From Acidilutibacter cellobiosedens (GTDB taxonomy: Bacteria; Bacillota; Clostridia; Tissierellales; Acidilutibacteraceae): 64,000 nucleotides of DNA. This document shows positions 44,188-54,085 of this stretch, one piece after another. The stretch is from contig NZ_CP035282.1 in assembly GCF_004103715.1 (NCBI RefSeq), positions 1,354,673-1,418,672 on the forward strand. The letters are read 5' to 3'. Every line of letters starts with the position of its first letter. Position 1 is the stretch's first letter. Position numbers and translations under genes: made by a program. Below the pieces are notes generated by a model that was not told the origin of the DNA, made no database searches, and saw only the letters and a list, made by a program, of their open reading frames with translations.

Positions 44188-45111
44188 ATGCTTAAAGGAA
44201 GACATTTGATTGATCCATTGGATTTTTCGGTAGAAGAATTGGATGAAATTTTTTCTTTTGCCGAAGAAATAATTGCTGAGCCGAAAAGATACAGCAGTTT
44301 ATGTAATGGAAAAATATTGGCTACATTATTTTATGAGCCCAGTACAAGAACAAGATTTAGTTTTGAAGCGGCTATGCTTCGACTTGGAGGAAATGTTATA
44401 GGCTTTTCCGAACCTAATTCAAGTTCCGTTTCCAAAGGGGAAAGTATCCCAGATACTATCAGAACAGTAGGTTCTTATGCGGATATTATAGCCATGAGAC
44501 ATCCGAAAGAAGGAGCACAAAAATATGTTTCCCATTACTCGCCTGTTCCTATCATTAATGCAGGTGATGGAGGGCATCAACATCCTACCCAAACTTTAAC
44601 AGATCTTTTAACAATCCGAAAAGAAAAAGGTTCATTCGATAATTTAATTATTGGAATATGCGGTGATTTAAAATTTGGCAGAACAACTCATTCTCTTATA
44701 AAAGCCATGTCAAGATATAAAAATGTATCTTTTGTTCTCATTTCTCCTCAAGAATTAAAAATTCCCGATTATATTAAAACTGAAATATTGGATAGTAAAT
44801 GTATAAAATATTTAGAGGTTGAAAAATTAGAAGATGTTATAGGAGATTTGGACATATTGTATATGACCAGAGTACAAAGAGAAAGATTTTTTAATGAAGC
44901 TGATTATATAAGACTTAAAGATAGTTATATATTAGATAAGAAAAAGTTGGACCTGTCGAAAAAGGATCTGAAAGTACTTCATCCTTTACCGAGAGTCAAT
45001 GAGATAAGTATTGAAGTAGATGATGATCCTAAAGCGTGCTATTTCAGACAGGTGAAAAATGGGATGTTTGTTCGTATGGCTCTTATGGCCAAATTATTGG
45101 GGGTGGTATAA
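44188..45111 (+). CDS. pyrB: Aspartate carbamoyltransferase catalytic subunit
   Basis: This 307-aa enzyme makes carbamoyl aspartate, the first committed step of UMP synthesis. Carbamoyl phosphate loop [29 protein letters not shown] and HPLPRVNE are all present. ATG 44188 follows AAAGGAGGG, which is itself part of the second PyrR-type loop. The regulatory subunit pyrI follows 2 bases on. Confidence 0.96.
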   Translation: MLKGRHLIDPLDFSVEELDEIFSFAEEIIAEPKRYSSLCNGKILATLFYEPSTRTRFSFEAAMLRLGGNVIGFSEPNSSSVSKGESIPDTIRTVGSYADIIAMRHPKEGAQKYVSHYSPVPIINAGDGGHQHPTQTLTDLLTIRKEKGSFDNLIIGICGDLKFGRTTHSLIKAMSRYKNVSFVLISPQELKIPDYIKTEILDSKCIKYLEVEKLEDVIGDLDILYMTRVQRERFFNEADYIRLKDSYILDKKKLDLSKKDLKVLHPLPRVNEISIEVDDDPKACYFRQVKNGMFVRMALMAKLLGVV

Positions 45112-45113
45112 TA

Positions 45114-45542
45114 ATGCTTTATATTGATAGTATCACTAAAGGTATAGTTATTGATCATATAAAGGTAGGATGTGGATTTAAAATATTCAATTATCTCGGT
45201 TTGGATAAAATCCATTCCACAGTAGCCCTTATAATGAATGCTCCAAGTAAGAAATATGGTAGGAAAGATATAATTAAAATTGAAAATGATATAGATATAG
45301 ATTTAAACTTATTGGGTTTTATTGATCCCAATATTACCATAAATATTATAGAAAATGAGAAAATAAAAGAAAAGACCAGGCTCTCTCTTCCTTCCAAGAT
45401 AGAAAATGTGATTAAGTGTAAAAATCCAAGGTGTGTTACTTCAACGGAAAGAGATATTAAACATGTCTTTGTCCTGGTGGATAAAGAAAAGGGAATATAT
45501 AAATGTCAATACTGCGATCAGATATATACAGGAGACATTTAA
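45114..45542 (+). CDS. pyrI: Aspartate carbamoyltransferase regulatory subunit
   Basis: This is a 142-aa PyrI. The N-terminal allosteric domain has GIVIDHIK and [10 protein letters not shown]. The C-terminal zinc domain has four cysteines (CKNPRC and CQYC). It binds nucleotide effectors and holds PyrB trimers together. ATG 45114 is chosen, after GGGGGTGG; longer readings run inside pyrB. It directly abuts pyrC. Confidence 0.95.
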   Translation: MLYIDSITKGIVIDHIKVGCGFKIFNYLGLDKIHSTVALIMNAPSKKYGRKDIIKIENDIDIDLNLLGFIDPNITINIIENEKIKEKTRLSLPSKIENVIKCKNPRCVTSTERDIKHVFVLVDKEKGIYKCQYCDQIYTGDI

Positions 45543-46742
45543 ATGGATATTTTAGTCAAAAACGGAAGAGTGGTAGACGGCTTTAAAGAATTTACAGGAG
45601 ATGTGTATATTAAAGGTGGGAAAATAGAGGATTTCGGCACGAACTTAAATTATAATTGTAAAAAAATTGATGCCGGTGATTTATGTGTGATGCCTTCTTT
45701 TGTGGATATGCATGATCATTTCAGGGATCCCGGATTTACTTTCAAAGAAGATATTTATACCGGAAGTAAAGCAGCCCTAAGAGGAGGATATACCTTTGTA
45801 AATTTAATGGGAAATACCAACCCTGTGTGCAGTAATATGGAAATAGTTGATTATGTATTGAATAAATCAAAGAAGTTTGACTTAGTTGACGTTCATCAGG
45901 TGGTTTCCATTACAAAAAATTTTGACGGCGAAACTTTAGAACATCTTGATACCTTGGACAAAAGAGTCAAATTTATTTCCGATGATGGGAAAGGAGTAGT
46001 AAGAAATGACATTATGTATAAGGCTTTTCTAAAGGCAAAGGAAAAAGGACTTGTAATAATATCCCATGCAGAAGATGAGAATTTAACTCCTATGGATAAC
46101 AGACTTTCAGAAAACCTTATGACCATAAGGGATATTTCTCTTGCAAAATTTTCAGGAGGAAGGCTTCATCTTGCCCATGTGAGTACTAAAGAAGCGTTGG
46201 AAGAGATAATAAAAGCCAAAAAGGAAGGTGTCGGAGTTACCTGTGAGGTGACTCCTCACCACTTGGCTCTTTATGACAATGATTATAAAGTTAATCCTCC
46301 TATCAGGGAAAAAGAGGATGCAGATAACCTTATATGTGGACTAAAGAACGGCGGGATAGATGCAATAGCTACAGATCATGCTCCTCATAGTAAGGAAGAT
46401 AAGATAAATGGGGCCTGCGGAATTTCCGGATTGGAATCCGCCTTTTCCGTATGCTATACTGTCTTGGTTAAAAGAGGTTATATAAAATTAAGTCAATTAT
46501 CTCGGTTGATGTCTTTCAGACCCGGAGAATTGATGGGAATTAGAAAAGGAAAGATAGAAGTTGGATATGACGGGGATTTAGTGCTGGTTGATTTAAACAA
46601 AAAAAGGAGGATTGACGGAAGTAAATTCTTGTCCAAAGGAAAGAATACTCCTTTTGATGGAATGGAGTTTTACGGAGATGTAATAGGAACTGTTAAAAAT
46701 GGAGAAATAAAATATGATGGGGGTTTGACCATTGATTATTGA
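45543..46742 (+). CDS. pyrC: Dihydroorotase
   Basis: This is a 399-aa amidohydrolase closing carbamoyl aspartate to dihydroorotate. Metal motifs are DMHDHFRDPGF, ISHAEDENL, HLAHVSTKEAL, TCEVTPHHL and ATDHAPHSKEDK. It starts at the base after the pyrI stop and overlaps pyrF by 11 bases. Confidence 0.95.
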   Translation: MDILVKNGRVVDGFKEFTGDVYIKGGKIEDFGTNLNYNCKKIDAGDLCVMPSFVDMHDHFRDPGFTFKEDIYTGSKAALRGGYTFVNLMGNTNPVCSNMEIVDYVLNKSKKFDLVDVHQVVSITKNFDGETLEHLDTLDKRVKFISDDGKGVVRNDIMYKAFLKAKEKGLVIISHAEDENLTPMDNRLSENLMTIRDISLAKFSGGRLHLAHVSTKEALEEIIKAKKEGVGVTCEVTPHHLALYDNDYKVNPPIREKEDADNLICGLKNGGIDAIATDHAPHSKEDKINGACGISGLESAFSVCYTVLVKRGYIKLSQLSRLMSFRPGELMGIRKGKIEVGYDGDLVLVDLNKKRRIDGSKFLSKGKNTPFDGMEFYGDVIGTVKNGEIKYDGGLTIDY

Positions 46743-47586
46743 CAGACTTTATGAGGAAGTTAATAAGAAAGGAAGCATATGCCTTGGCCTTGATACGGAT
46801 ATTTCTTATATACCTGATAAATTAAAGAAAAAATATGATTCTGTTTCCGAATTGTTATTTCAATTTAACAGAACAGTAATAGACGAAACTTTGGATCTGG
46901 TCCCAATATATAAAGTGCAGATAGCTTTTTATGAGGCCTACGGGATAGAAGGAATGAAGGCTTATAGGGATACCTTAAGATATATAAGAAATAATAAATC
47001 CATGGTAATCGGAGATGTAAAAAGAGGAGATATATCTTCTACGGGGAAGATGTATGCTAAAGCTCATTTCAGCGGAGATTTTGAATGCGATTTTATCACT
47101 GTCAATCCTTATATGGGAATGGATAGCATAGAACCTTACTTGGAATATGTACAAGAGGCAAACAAGGGATTATTCGTTCTCTTAAGAACTTCGAATAAAG
47201 GAGCCGAAGATATTCAATATCTCAATGTGAAAGGATATAAGGTATATAACTGGGTGGGAGACAAAATAAAAGAAATTGCCGGAAATTATATGGGAAGATG
47301 CGGATATAGTTCAGTGGGAGTTGTAGTAGGTGCAACTCATACAGATGAAGGAGCAAATTTAAGAAAGAGATATGAAAATATGTTCTTCCTTATTCCCGGA
47401 TACGGAGCCCAGGGAGGAAAGGGAAGAGAAGCAGCCTTGTATCTGAAAAACGGAAATGGCGGGATAGTGAATTCTTCAAGAGGAATAATTGCCGATTACA
47501 AGAATTATGAAGATGGGGAAGAAAGATTCGAATATTATGTCAGACAGGCGGTCCTTTTAATGAAGGAGGATATCCGAAATGGCTAA
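46732..47586 (+). CDS. pyrF: Orotidine 5'-phosphate decarboxylase (type 2)
   Basis: This 284-aa enzyme converts OMP to UMP. GLDTDISYIP, VIGDVKRGDISSTG (catalytic Lys-Asp set), VNPYMGMDSIEPYLE, FVLLRTSNKGAEDIQ and IPGYGAQGG mark the longer type 2 family. It starts with TTG 46732 inside pyrC, after GGGGG. It overlaps pyrK by 8 bases. Confidence 0.93.
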   Translation: MIIDRLYEEVNKKGSICLGLDTDISYIPDKLKKKYDSVSELLFQFNRTVIDETLDLVPIYKVQIAFYEAYGIEGMKAYRDTLRYIRNNKSMVIGDVKRGDISSTGKMYAKAHFSGDFECDFITVNPYMGMDSIEPYLEYVQEANKGLFVLLRTSNKGAEDIQYLNVKGYKVYNWVGDKIKEIAGNYMGRCGYSSVGVVVGATHTDEGANLRKRYENMFFLIPGYGAQGGKGREAALYLKNGNGGIVNSSRGIIADYKNYEDGEERFEYYVRQAVLLMKEDIRNG

Positions 47587-48313
47587 GGAATATGTAATAG
47601 GGAAAATAGAGGAGAACATAAGAATAGAGGATGGAGTATATGAACTTTCCGTTGGAGGTAATTTCTCGGGAAATCCCGGACAGTTTTATATGTTGAGAGG
47701 ATGGAGGGAAGGACCGTTTTTAAATAGACCTATAAGCATATCCAATATTTATAAAGATAAAATAATATTTTTATATGAATTAAAGGGAAAGGGAACTAAA
47801 ATATTTTCACAACTGAAAGAAAACGACGAAATAAAATTAATAGGGCCTCTTGGCAGAGGCTTTTCTTTTGAAAAAGATGAAAAAGCTGCTCTTGTCTCCG
47901 GAGGAATAGGAGTAGCGCCTTTCGTATATCTTTCAAGAAAAATAATGGGAGATATAGATTTATATGCCGGTTTTAGAAAAAACCCTTACATTATAAAGGA
48001 TTTAAAAGAGAATATAAATCAAATTTATATTTCTACGGAGGATGGAAGCGTCGGATATAAGGGGCTTGTAACTGGGGTATTTAATCCCGAAAGATATACA
48101 AAAGTATATACTTGCGGTCCAATTCCCATGATGAAAGCTGTGGTGGAAATATGCATTGAAAAAAATATTCCGGTAGAAGTGTCCATGGAATCAAGAATGG
48201 CCTGCGGTATAGGAGCGTGCTTAGGATGTACCATTGAAACTATCTCAGGAATGAAAATGGTATGCAAGGAAGGCCCTGTTTTTAACGGAAGGGAGGTAGT
48301 TTTTGATGCTTAA
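47579..48313 (+). CDS. pyrK: Dihydroorotate dehydrogenase electron transfer subunit
   Basis: This is a 244-aa FAD and 2Fe-2S protein that passes electrons from dihydroorotate (via PyrD) to NAD. FAD site LNRPISISN, NAD site VSGGIGVAPFVYL and YTCGPIPMMKAV, and the cluster cysteines in ACGIGACLGCTIE and VCKEGPVF are visible. It overlaps pyrD by 8 bases. Confidence 0.95.
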   Translation: MAKEYVIGKIEENIRIEDGVYELSVGGNFSGNPGQFYMLRGWREGPFLNRPISISNIYKDKIIFLYELKGKGTKIFSQLKENDEIKLIGPLGRGFSFEKDEKAALVSGGIGVAPFVYLSRKIMGDIDLYAGFRKNPYIIKDLKENINQIYISTEDGSVGYKGLVTGVFNPERYTKVYTCGPIPMMKAVVEICIEKNIPVEVSMESRMACGIGACLGCTIETISGMKMVCKEGPVFNGREVVFDA

Positions 48314-49202
48314 GACAAAATTATGGGGCATAGAATTTAAGAACCCGGTAATTGCAGCATCAGGAACATTCGGATTCGGAAAGGAATATGAAGATTTTTT
48401 TTCTCCGTCGGAATTAGGAGGGATATGTACCAAGGGATTAACATTGAACAGGAGAGAAGGAAATAAAGGCATAAGAATATATGAAACTACCGGAGGACTT
48501 TTAAACAGTATCGGAATGCAAAATCCGGGTGTCCATGATTTTATAAAAGAGGATCTTCCGCTAATGGAGAAGTATGGAACGGTGCTGATTGCCAATATTG
48601 GCGGAAGTACCATTGACGAATATATAAAATCAGTTCAGATAATAAGTGGTACTTCCATTCCCATAATAGAATTGAATATTTCCTGTCCCAATGTAAAGGA
48701 AGGAGGAATGGCTTTTGGACTGAAAGCCGAAATAGCTTATAAAGTAGTTAAGGAAGTAAGGAATGCTACAAATAAGCCATTGATAGTTAAATTATCACCT
48801 AACGGAGAAAATATTGTTGATATTGCAGAAAACTGTGTAAAGGCTGGAGCAGACGGTTTGTCCTTGGTAAATACGTTTTCAGGGATGGCGGTAGATATTT
48901 ATAAGAGAAAACCGGTATTTGATAATATTATAGCAGGTCTTTCAGGACCGTGTATTAAGCCTATATCGTTGAGAATGGTTTATGAAGTTTCTAAAGCAGT
49001 AGACGTGCCCATAATAGGAATAGGAGGAATAATGGATTATAAGGACGGCTTAGAATATATAATGGCAGGAGCCTCTCTTATTCAAGTGGGAAGCGGGAAT
49101 TTTATAAAGCCGAATATTTCTGTTGATATTATTCAGAGGATGGAGATGTTTATGAATGAAAACGGAATAAAAAGTATAGACGAAATAGTAGGAATAATAT
49201 AA
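48306..49202 (+). CDS. pyrD: Dihydroorotate dehydrogenase, class 1B
   Basis: This 298-aa FMN enzyme oxidises dihydroorotate to orotate together with Pyr[39 protein letters not shown] (active-site Cys) and [23 protein letters not shown] are typical of class 1B. ATG 48306 lies 8 bases after GGGAGGT; the TTG one codon earlier is less likely. Confidence 0.95.
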   Translation: MLKTKLWGIEFKNPVIAASGTFGFGKEYEDFFSPSELGGICTKGLTLNRREGNKGIRIYETTGGLLNSIGMQNPGVHDFIKEDLPLMEKYGTVLIANIGGSTIDEYIKSVQIISGTSIPIIELNISCPNVKEGGMAFGLKAEIAYKVVKEVRNATNKPLIVKLSPNGENIVDIAENCVKAGADGLSLVNTFSGMAVDIYKRKPVFDNIIAGLSGPCIKPISLRMVYEVSKAVDVPIIGIGGIMDYKDGLEYIMAGASLIQVGSGNFIKPNISVDIIQRMEMFMNENGIKSIDEIVGII

Positions 49203-49212
49203 GGAGGATATT

Positions 49213-49773
49213 ATGATAATAGATTTGTTGAAAGAAACAGGTGCTTTACTGGAAGGGCATTTTCTATTGTCTTCAGGAAAACACAGCGGGAAATATATTC
49301 AGTGCGCTAAATTACTCATGTATCCGGATAAAGCAGAAATAGCGATAAAAGATATTGTAGAAAAGCTTAAAGAATTAGATTTTGATATGGTTGTAGGACC
49401 TGCCATGGGAGGAATAATAGTAAGCTATGAGTTGGGAAGGCAGACGGGTAAACCTGCCATATTTGTAGAAAGAGAAGACGGAAAGATGACATTAAGAAGA
49501 GGGTTCTCCATAGAGAAGGGCCAGAAAATACTTATAGCAGAAGATGTGGTGACTACCGGAAAATCATCCTATGAGGCTGCGGAAGTTGTGGAAAGCATGG
49601 GAGGAGAAGTAGTCGCAATAGCCTGCTTAGTAGATAGATCCAATGGGAATATAAAATATCCACTATATAGTGGAACAAAAATAAATGTCCAAATTTTTGA
49701 TCAGGAAGAATGTCCCCTATGTAAAAAAGGGATTCCTTTTGTTAAACCTGGGAGCAGAAAGATAGTAAAATAA
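49213..49773 (+). CDS. pyrE: Orotate phosphoribosyltransferase
   Basis: This is a 186-aa PRTase making OMP from orotate and PRPP. The PRPP loop [19 protein letters not shown], the [17 protein letters not shown] block and the C-terminal CPLCKKGIP (a Cys pair found in many Firmicute PyrE proteins) are visible. It is the last gene of the operon; AAGGAGG precedes the ATG. Confidence 0.94.
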   Translation: MIIDLLKETGALLEGHFLLSSGKHSGKYIQCAKLLMYPDKAEIAIKDIVEKLKELDFDMVVGPAMGGIIVSYELGRQTGKPAIFVEREDGKMTLRRGFSIEKGQKILIAEDVVTTGKSSYEAAEVVESMGGEVVAIACLVDRSNGNIKYPLYSGTKINVQIFDQEECPLCKKGIPFVKPGSRKIVK

Positions 49774-49784
49774 AATATCAATGA

Positions 49785-49834
49785 GCCAAAAAGCTGTTGC
49801 AAATTTATTTTGCAACAGCTTTTTGGCTTTTTTC
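49785..49834. terminator. Strong terminator of pyr operon (bidirectional)
   Basis: A 19-bp perfect stem (49785-49803 with 49809-49827 region) followed by T6 ends just before the convergent SNF transporter stop. Confidence 0.92.
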
Positions 49835-51226
49835 TTAGAATGTAATTATTTGTAGAGAATTTAAAAATACTAAAAGTACTAATATAGGAGTTATATATCT
49901 GATAACAAATTGATATAGTTTAAATGAAACGGCTATATTTAAAGTTCCGTTATTAGAAAGTGTTTGATATAAAGTATTTTTATTAACTACATATCCCACG
50001 AATAATGCTATTAAAAACCCTCCTAAAGGCATTAATATATTTGACGTAAGAAAATCATAAAAATCAAAAAGATTCCTTGAACCTATCATTGCGTTTCCGA
50101 AAAGACTGCCGGGGTGTACCGTTAATATACCCACTATTAATACTATAGAAGAAATAATTATAACTGATTTCGTTCTATTAATTTTTAATTCTTCTGACAG
50201 AAAGGCAACAGGTACTTCCAAAAGAGAGATTAATGCGGTAGTAGCTGCAATGGCGGTAAGAAAGAAAAAAGCAATTAATAACAGATTTCCAAAGGGAAGT
50301 TTCATGAATATCAATGGAACTGTAGTAAATAAAAGGCCCATTCCGGACCCTTCCGGTTTCATGCCGAAAGAAAATACTACAGGAAATATTGCAATTCCGG
50401 CTAATAAAGATACCATTATATCTGAAAGTGCCACTTTAATTGGCGTTCTCATTAAATTGTTATCATTTGTAAAATAGCTGGCATAAGTAATCATAGTGCC
50501 CATGCCCAATGAGAGTTTAAAGAATGCAAGACCCATAGCGGTCATTATACTACTGCCGTTTAATTTTGAAAAATCAGGATTAAATAAGAAATTGAGCCCT
50601 TCTTTAGATCCCTGAAGAGTTAAGGCACGGATATCACAAATGATCACAAGTATAAACAGGATTGGAAGTAAAGTTTTGGTCACCTTTTCTATCCCTTTTT
50701 TTACTCCCGCTATAATAATTAAAGAAACTACAACTAATACAATTAATTGCCAAATCATAGGATTGATTGCACTGTTTCCGGCTCCAGTGGTATTTAAAAA
50801 AATAGATTGAGTTGTATTAGCCGCTTTTGTACTCTCTAAAGAAGATAATATATTGAAATCTCCCTTGATTCCCCTGAAAACATAGGAATATACCCACCCT
50901 GCTACATCTGTATAAAAAAACATAATAAATAATGATGACAGTATTCCCATATATCCGATACATTTCCAAAAAGGATTTGCCTTGAGTTCTGTGAAAGCTC
51001 CTATAGCATTTTTTCTTGTATGTCTTCCTATGAAAAATTCAGAAATCATAACGGGAATTCCCAATAAAAAAACACATATCAAATAAACAAATAAAAAAGC
51101 CCCTCCTCCGTTATTTCCGACAAGATAAGGGAATTTCCACATGTTTCCTAAACCTAAAGCTGATCCTAATGTTGCGAAAAATACTGCTATTCCTGACGAA
51201 AAATTTTCTCTTTTTGGTTTTTCCAC
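49835..51226 (-). CDS. Sodium-dependent SNF family amino-acid transporter
   Basis: This 463-aa membrane protein has about 11-12 helices of the LeuT/SNF fold. The hallmark ALGLGNMWKFPYLVGNNGGGAF is in the first helix, with the RKNAIGAF loop and a late LEVPVAFLSEEL. It takes up a neurotransmitter-like substrate or amino acid with sodium. The start is GTG 51226, with GGAAGG 9 bases upstream. It is an isolated gene. Confidence 0.9.
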   Translation of the reverse strand: MEKPKRENFSSGIAVFFATLGSALGLGNMWKFPYLVGNNGGGAFLFVYLICVFLLGIPVMISEFFIGRHTRKNAIGAFTELKANPFWKCIGYMGILSSLFIMFFYTDVAGWVYSYVFRGIKGDFNILSSLESTKAANTTQSIFLNTTGAGNSAINPMIWQLIVLVVVSLIIIAGVKKGIEKVTKTLLPILFILVIICDIRALTLQGSKEGLNFLFNPDFSKLNGSSIMTAMGLAFFKLSLGMGTMITYASYFTNDNNLMRTPIKVALSDIMVSLLAGIAIFPVVFSFGMKPEGSGMGLLFTTVPLIFMKLPFGNLLLIAFFFLTAIAATTALISLLEVPVAFLSEELKINRTKSVIIISSIVLIVGILTVHPGSLFGNAMIGSRNLFDFYDFLTSNILMPLGGFLIALFVGYVVNKNTLYQTLSNNGTLNIAVSFKLYQFVIRYITPILVLLVFLNSLQIITF

Positions 51227-51392
51227 AATATCATTCCTTCCATTTTTTAATTCCGCTGTTATGCTATAAAGAGATAAATTATTAATACTTTATCACAAAA
51301 TTATTAATAATTCAACGGAAAATTTTATATTTATTAGCTGAATTACTAATACTATTACTGTGTGTGAATATTAAGAATTAGAAGGTGGTTTT

Positions 51393-52829
51393 GTGATAAG
51401 TAAAAAAATTGATGAAAACAAAAAAATATTGGAAGAAGAATTTAACGGAAGCAGTGATTTTTCCATTTATGAATTTAAAAGTAAAAGTGGAAAAGAATTT
51501 CTTGTGTCATACATAAATAATTTAGTTGATCCCAGTAGTATAAGCCAATACATCATAAATAATCTTTTAAATTATGAGAATAAATTTGATATTACAGGTG
51601 TTGTAGCTGCTTCACGTATAACAGAAATAAGCGATATGAATCAAATTATAGATAAAATATTAAATGGAAATATTGCAATATTTATTGAAGAAAGTACAAT
51701 TGCTTATACGGTAGAGTTAAAGCAATACGAGCATAGGGCTATAGATGAGCCCAATGCTGAAACCGTAATCAGAGGACCTAAAGAAGGCTTTGTGGAGGAT
51801 TTAAATATTAATAAATCTATGATTAGAAGAAAAATAAAAAATAAAAATTTAGTATTTGAAGATTTCACATTGGGTGAACAGACAAAGACAAGAATATCCG
51901 TTGTTTATATAAAAGGTATTGTAAATATAGGAGTACTTGAAGAAGTAAAAAGAAGGCTGTTTAAAATTAATACTGATAGTATATTGGAATCAGGCATGAT
52001 AGAAGAATATATAATCGATAATCCTAAAACAATTTATAGTACAATAAGTAATACTCAGAAACCTGATGTTTTGGCAGGAAAGATATTGGAAGGAAGGGTA
52101 GCCGTCCTGTGTGACGGAACACCTCATGCTCTTACTATACCTAAGTTGTTTATTGAAAGTATCCAGACATCTGAAGATTATTATCAGAGGCCTTATATAG
52201 CGTCTCTTTTAAGAATGGTGCGTTTTTTTTCTCTGTTAGTAAGCATATTGCTTCCGGGAATATATATAGCTTTGCAAACTTTTCATCAGGAGATGATTCC
52301 CACCGTATTTTTAATAACTATGTCGGAAAACAGGGAAGGAGTTCCCCTTCCTGCAGTAATAGAGGCTACGATGATGATTTTGATGTTGGAGTTTTTAAAA
52401 GAGTCGGGAACAAGACTTCCAAGAGCCGTAGGAAGTGCCGTAAGTATAGTAGGAGCATTGGTATTGGGGCAGGCATCTGTTCAGGCCGGAATAGTAAGTG
52501 CTCCAATGGTTATAATAGTTGCAGTAGCGGCCATTGCAGAATTCACTATACCTTCTCAGCGGGAAATAATTATATATTACAGATTATTTATACTTTTTTT
52601 GGGAGGATTTATAGGATTATATGGAATTACATGTGGCTTGATAATTTTAGTAGTTCAGGCAGTAACCCAAAAGTCTTTTGGAGTAGATTATGGTTATCCT
52701 TTGACCCCTACAAATAAATCCGGTCTTAAAGATTTTTTGGTGAGATTTCCTATGAAATTTTTTAAAGTCAGACCTGAAGCTATTTCTAAACAAAATGTTA
52801 CGAGAGACAAGTCCAGAGGGAAGAAGTGA
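51393..52829 (+). CDS. GerA-type germinant receptor A subunit
   Basis: This 478-aa protein has an N-terminal hydrophilic domain (about 1-250, with FIEESTIAYTVELKQYE and EPNAETVIRGPKEGFVEDLNINKSMIRRK split over the region) and about five membrane helices (from 285). TVFLITMSENREGVPLP and ALVLGQASVQAGIVSAPMVI are typical of GerAA/SpoVAF-type proteins. It acts in the spore inner membrane. The GTG start follows AGAAGGTGG. It overlaps nothing and is first in the gerABC-type operon, here in order A-C-B. Confidence 0.93.
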   Translation: MISKKIDENKKILEEEFNGSSDFSIYEFKSKSGKEFLVSYINNLVDPSSISQYIINNLLNYENKFDITGVVAASRITEISDMNQIIDKILNGNIAIFIEESTIAYTVELKQYEHRAIDEPNAETVIRGPKEGFVEDLNINKSMIRRKIKNKNLVFEDFTLGEQTKTRISVVYIKGIVNIGVLEEVKRRLFKINTDSILESGMIEEYIIDNPKTIYSTISNTQKPDVLAGKILEGRVAVLCDGTPHALTIPKLFIESIQTSEDYYQRPYIASLLRMVRFFSLLVSILLPGIYIALQTFHQEMIPTVFLITMSENREGVPLPAVIEATMMILMLEFLKESGTRLPRAVGSAVSIVGALVLGQASVQAGIVSAPMVIIVAVAAIAEFTIPSQREIIIYYRLFILFLGGFIGLYGITCGLIILVVQAVTQKSFGVDYGYPLTPTNKSGLKDFLVRFPMKFFKVRPEAISKQNVTRDKSRGKK

Positions 52830-52833
52830 TCTT

Positions 52834-54084
52834 ATGAAAAGGAGAATACTTCTTGTAATTTTTATATTACCGGTGATAATATTTACCGGTTGCTGGGATC
52901 AGAGAGAATTGAATAAAATAGGCATAGTTACAGCTATGGGGATAGATAAGGAAGGAGACGAATTTATTGTAACCGTAGAAGTAATAAAGCCGGAACCCGT
53001 AAGGGCAGGGTCAAGTGTTTCAGAGAGTAATGATAGAGTCACTTATACTCAAGGAAGAGGGAAGAGTGTCTTTGATGCTGTCAGGAATATAACACTGAAA
53101 TTTGATAGAAAAGCTTTTCTTTCTCACAACAGTATTATTATATTTGGAGAAGATTTTGCTAAAGATGGTATAATAAAATATTTAGATCTTATAAATAGGG
53201 ACCAGGAAACAAGAGAAACTTCATATTTACTGGTTGCCGAGAAGGCTAAATCTTATGAGGTTATGGGAATCAATGCCGGAATAGAAGAAATACCGGGGAG
53301 ATATATTCAACAGTTAGTTGAAAATGAAGTATATAATGTATCTTCTCTTAAAATGGATTTAGTGGGATACTTAAGGGATTATTATAATGTTGGAAAGCAA
53401 CCTATTATTGGGAAAATCAGTATATTAAAGAAAGAAAATTTAAATGATAATGGGTCGAAATACGAACTTTCTGTAGAAGGAGCATCTATATTTAATGGAG
53501 GGCGCCTTTCCGGATATTTGAATGCAGATGAAACGGAATGTGTTAATTTTATAAAAGGGAATATAGGAAATTCAATAATAACTTTTAATAATCCCGAAAA
53601 GGTACCTTCAGATGGCTTAAGTACATCTACTCCCAGGGTTGGAGGAATGCCTAAATCCGTAGGGAAAGATATTAAACAACAGTCGGTATTTGAGATTGAA
53701 GAATCAAAAGTAAAGAGAGACGTGGAAATAGTAGATGGGAAGATATTAATGAAAGTAAATATCAAAATAAGAGGGAATCTTGCAGAAGAAAGTGGAGACA
53801 TTGACATTTCCAAAAGAGAAGTAATTGAAGCCGTTGAAGAAGCTTGTTCCAAACAACTTCAGGAAGATCTAAAGAAAAATTTTGAAACAATACAGAGAAA
53901 ATATAAATTAGATGTATTTGGGTTTGGCCAACTGTTTCATATAAGGTATCCTGACGAATGGAAGAATGTGAAAGACAACTGGGCTCAAGTATTTTCGGAA
54001 TCAGACTGTAAAATTGAAGTAGAAACGCATATACATACAACAAACCTTACTAATACCCCTACGGGAAAGGAGAAAGGAAAATAG
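52834..54084 (+). CDS. GerC-type germinant receptor lipoprotein
   Basis: This 416-aa Ger(x)C lipoprotein has a signal peptide ending in IFTGC, followed by WDQRELNKIGIVTAMGID, a family hallmark. Later blocks are RKAFLSHNSIIIFGEDFAKDG and DPDVFGFG-like VFGFGQLFHIRYPDEWK. It sits on the outer face of the spore inner membrane with the A and B subunits. ATG 52834 is preferred over the in-frame ATG 13 codons upstream, which lies in the A-subunit gene. Confidence 0.92.
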   Translation: MKRRILLVIFILPVIIFTGCWDQRELNKIGIVTAMGIDKEGDEFIVTVEVIKPEPVRAGSSVSESNDRVTYTQGRGKSVFDAVRNITLKFDRKAFLSHNSIIIFGEDFAKDGIIKYLDLINRDQETRETSYLLVAEKAKSYEVMGINAGIEEIPGRYIQQLVENEVYNVSSLKMDLVGYLRDYYNVGKQPIIGKISILKKENLNDNGSKYELSVEGASIFNGGRLSGYLNADETECVNFIKGNIGNSIITFNNPEKVPSDGLSTSTPRVGGMPKSVGKDIKQQSVFEIEESKVKRDVEIVDGKILMKVNIKIRGNLAEESGDIDISKREVIEAVEEACSKQLQEDLKKNFETIQRKYKLDVFGFGQLFHIRYPDEWKNVKDNWAQVFSESDCKIEVETHIHTTNLTNTPTGKEKGK

Positions 54085-54085
54085 A

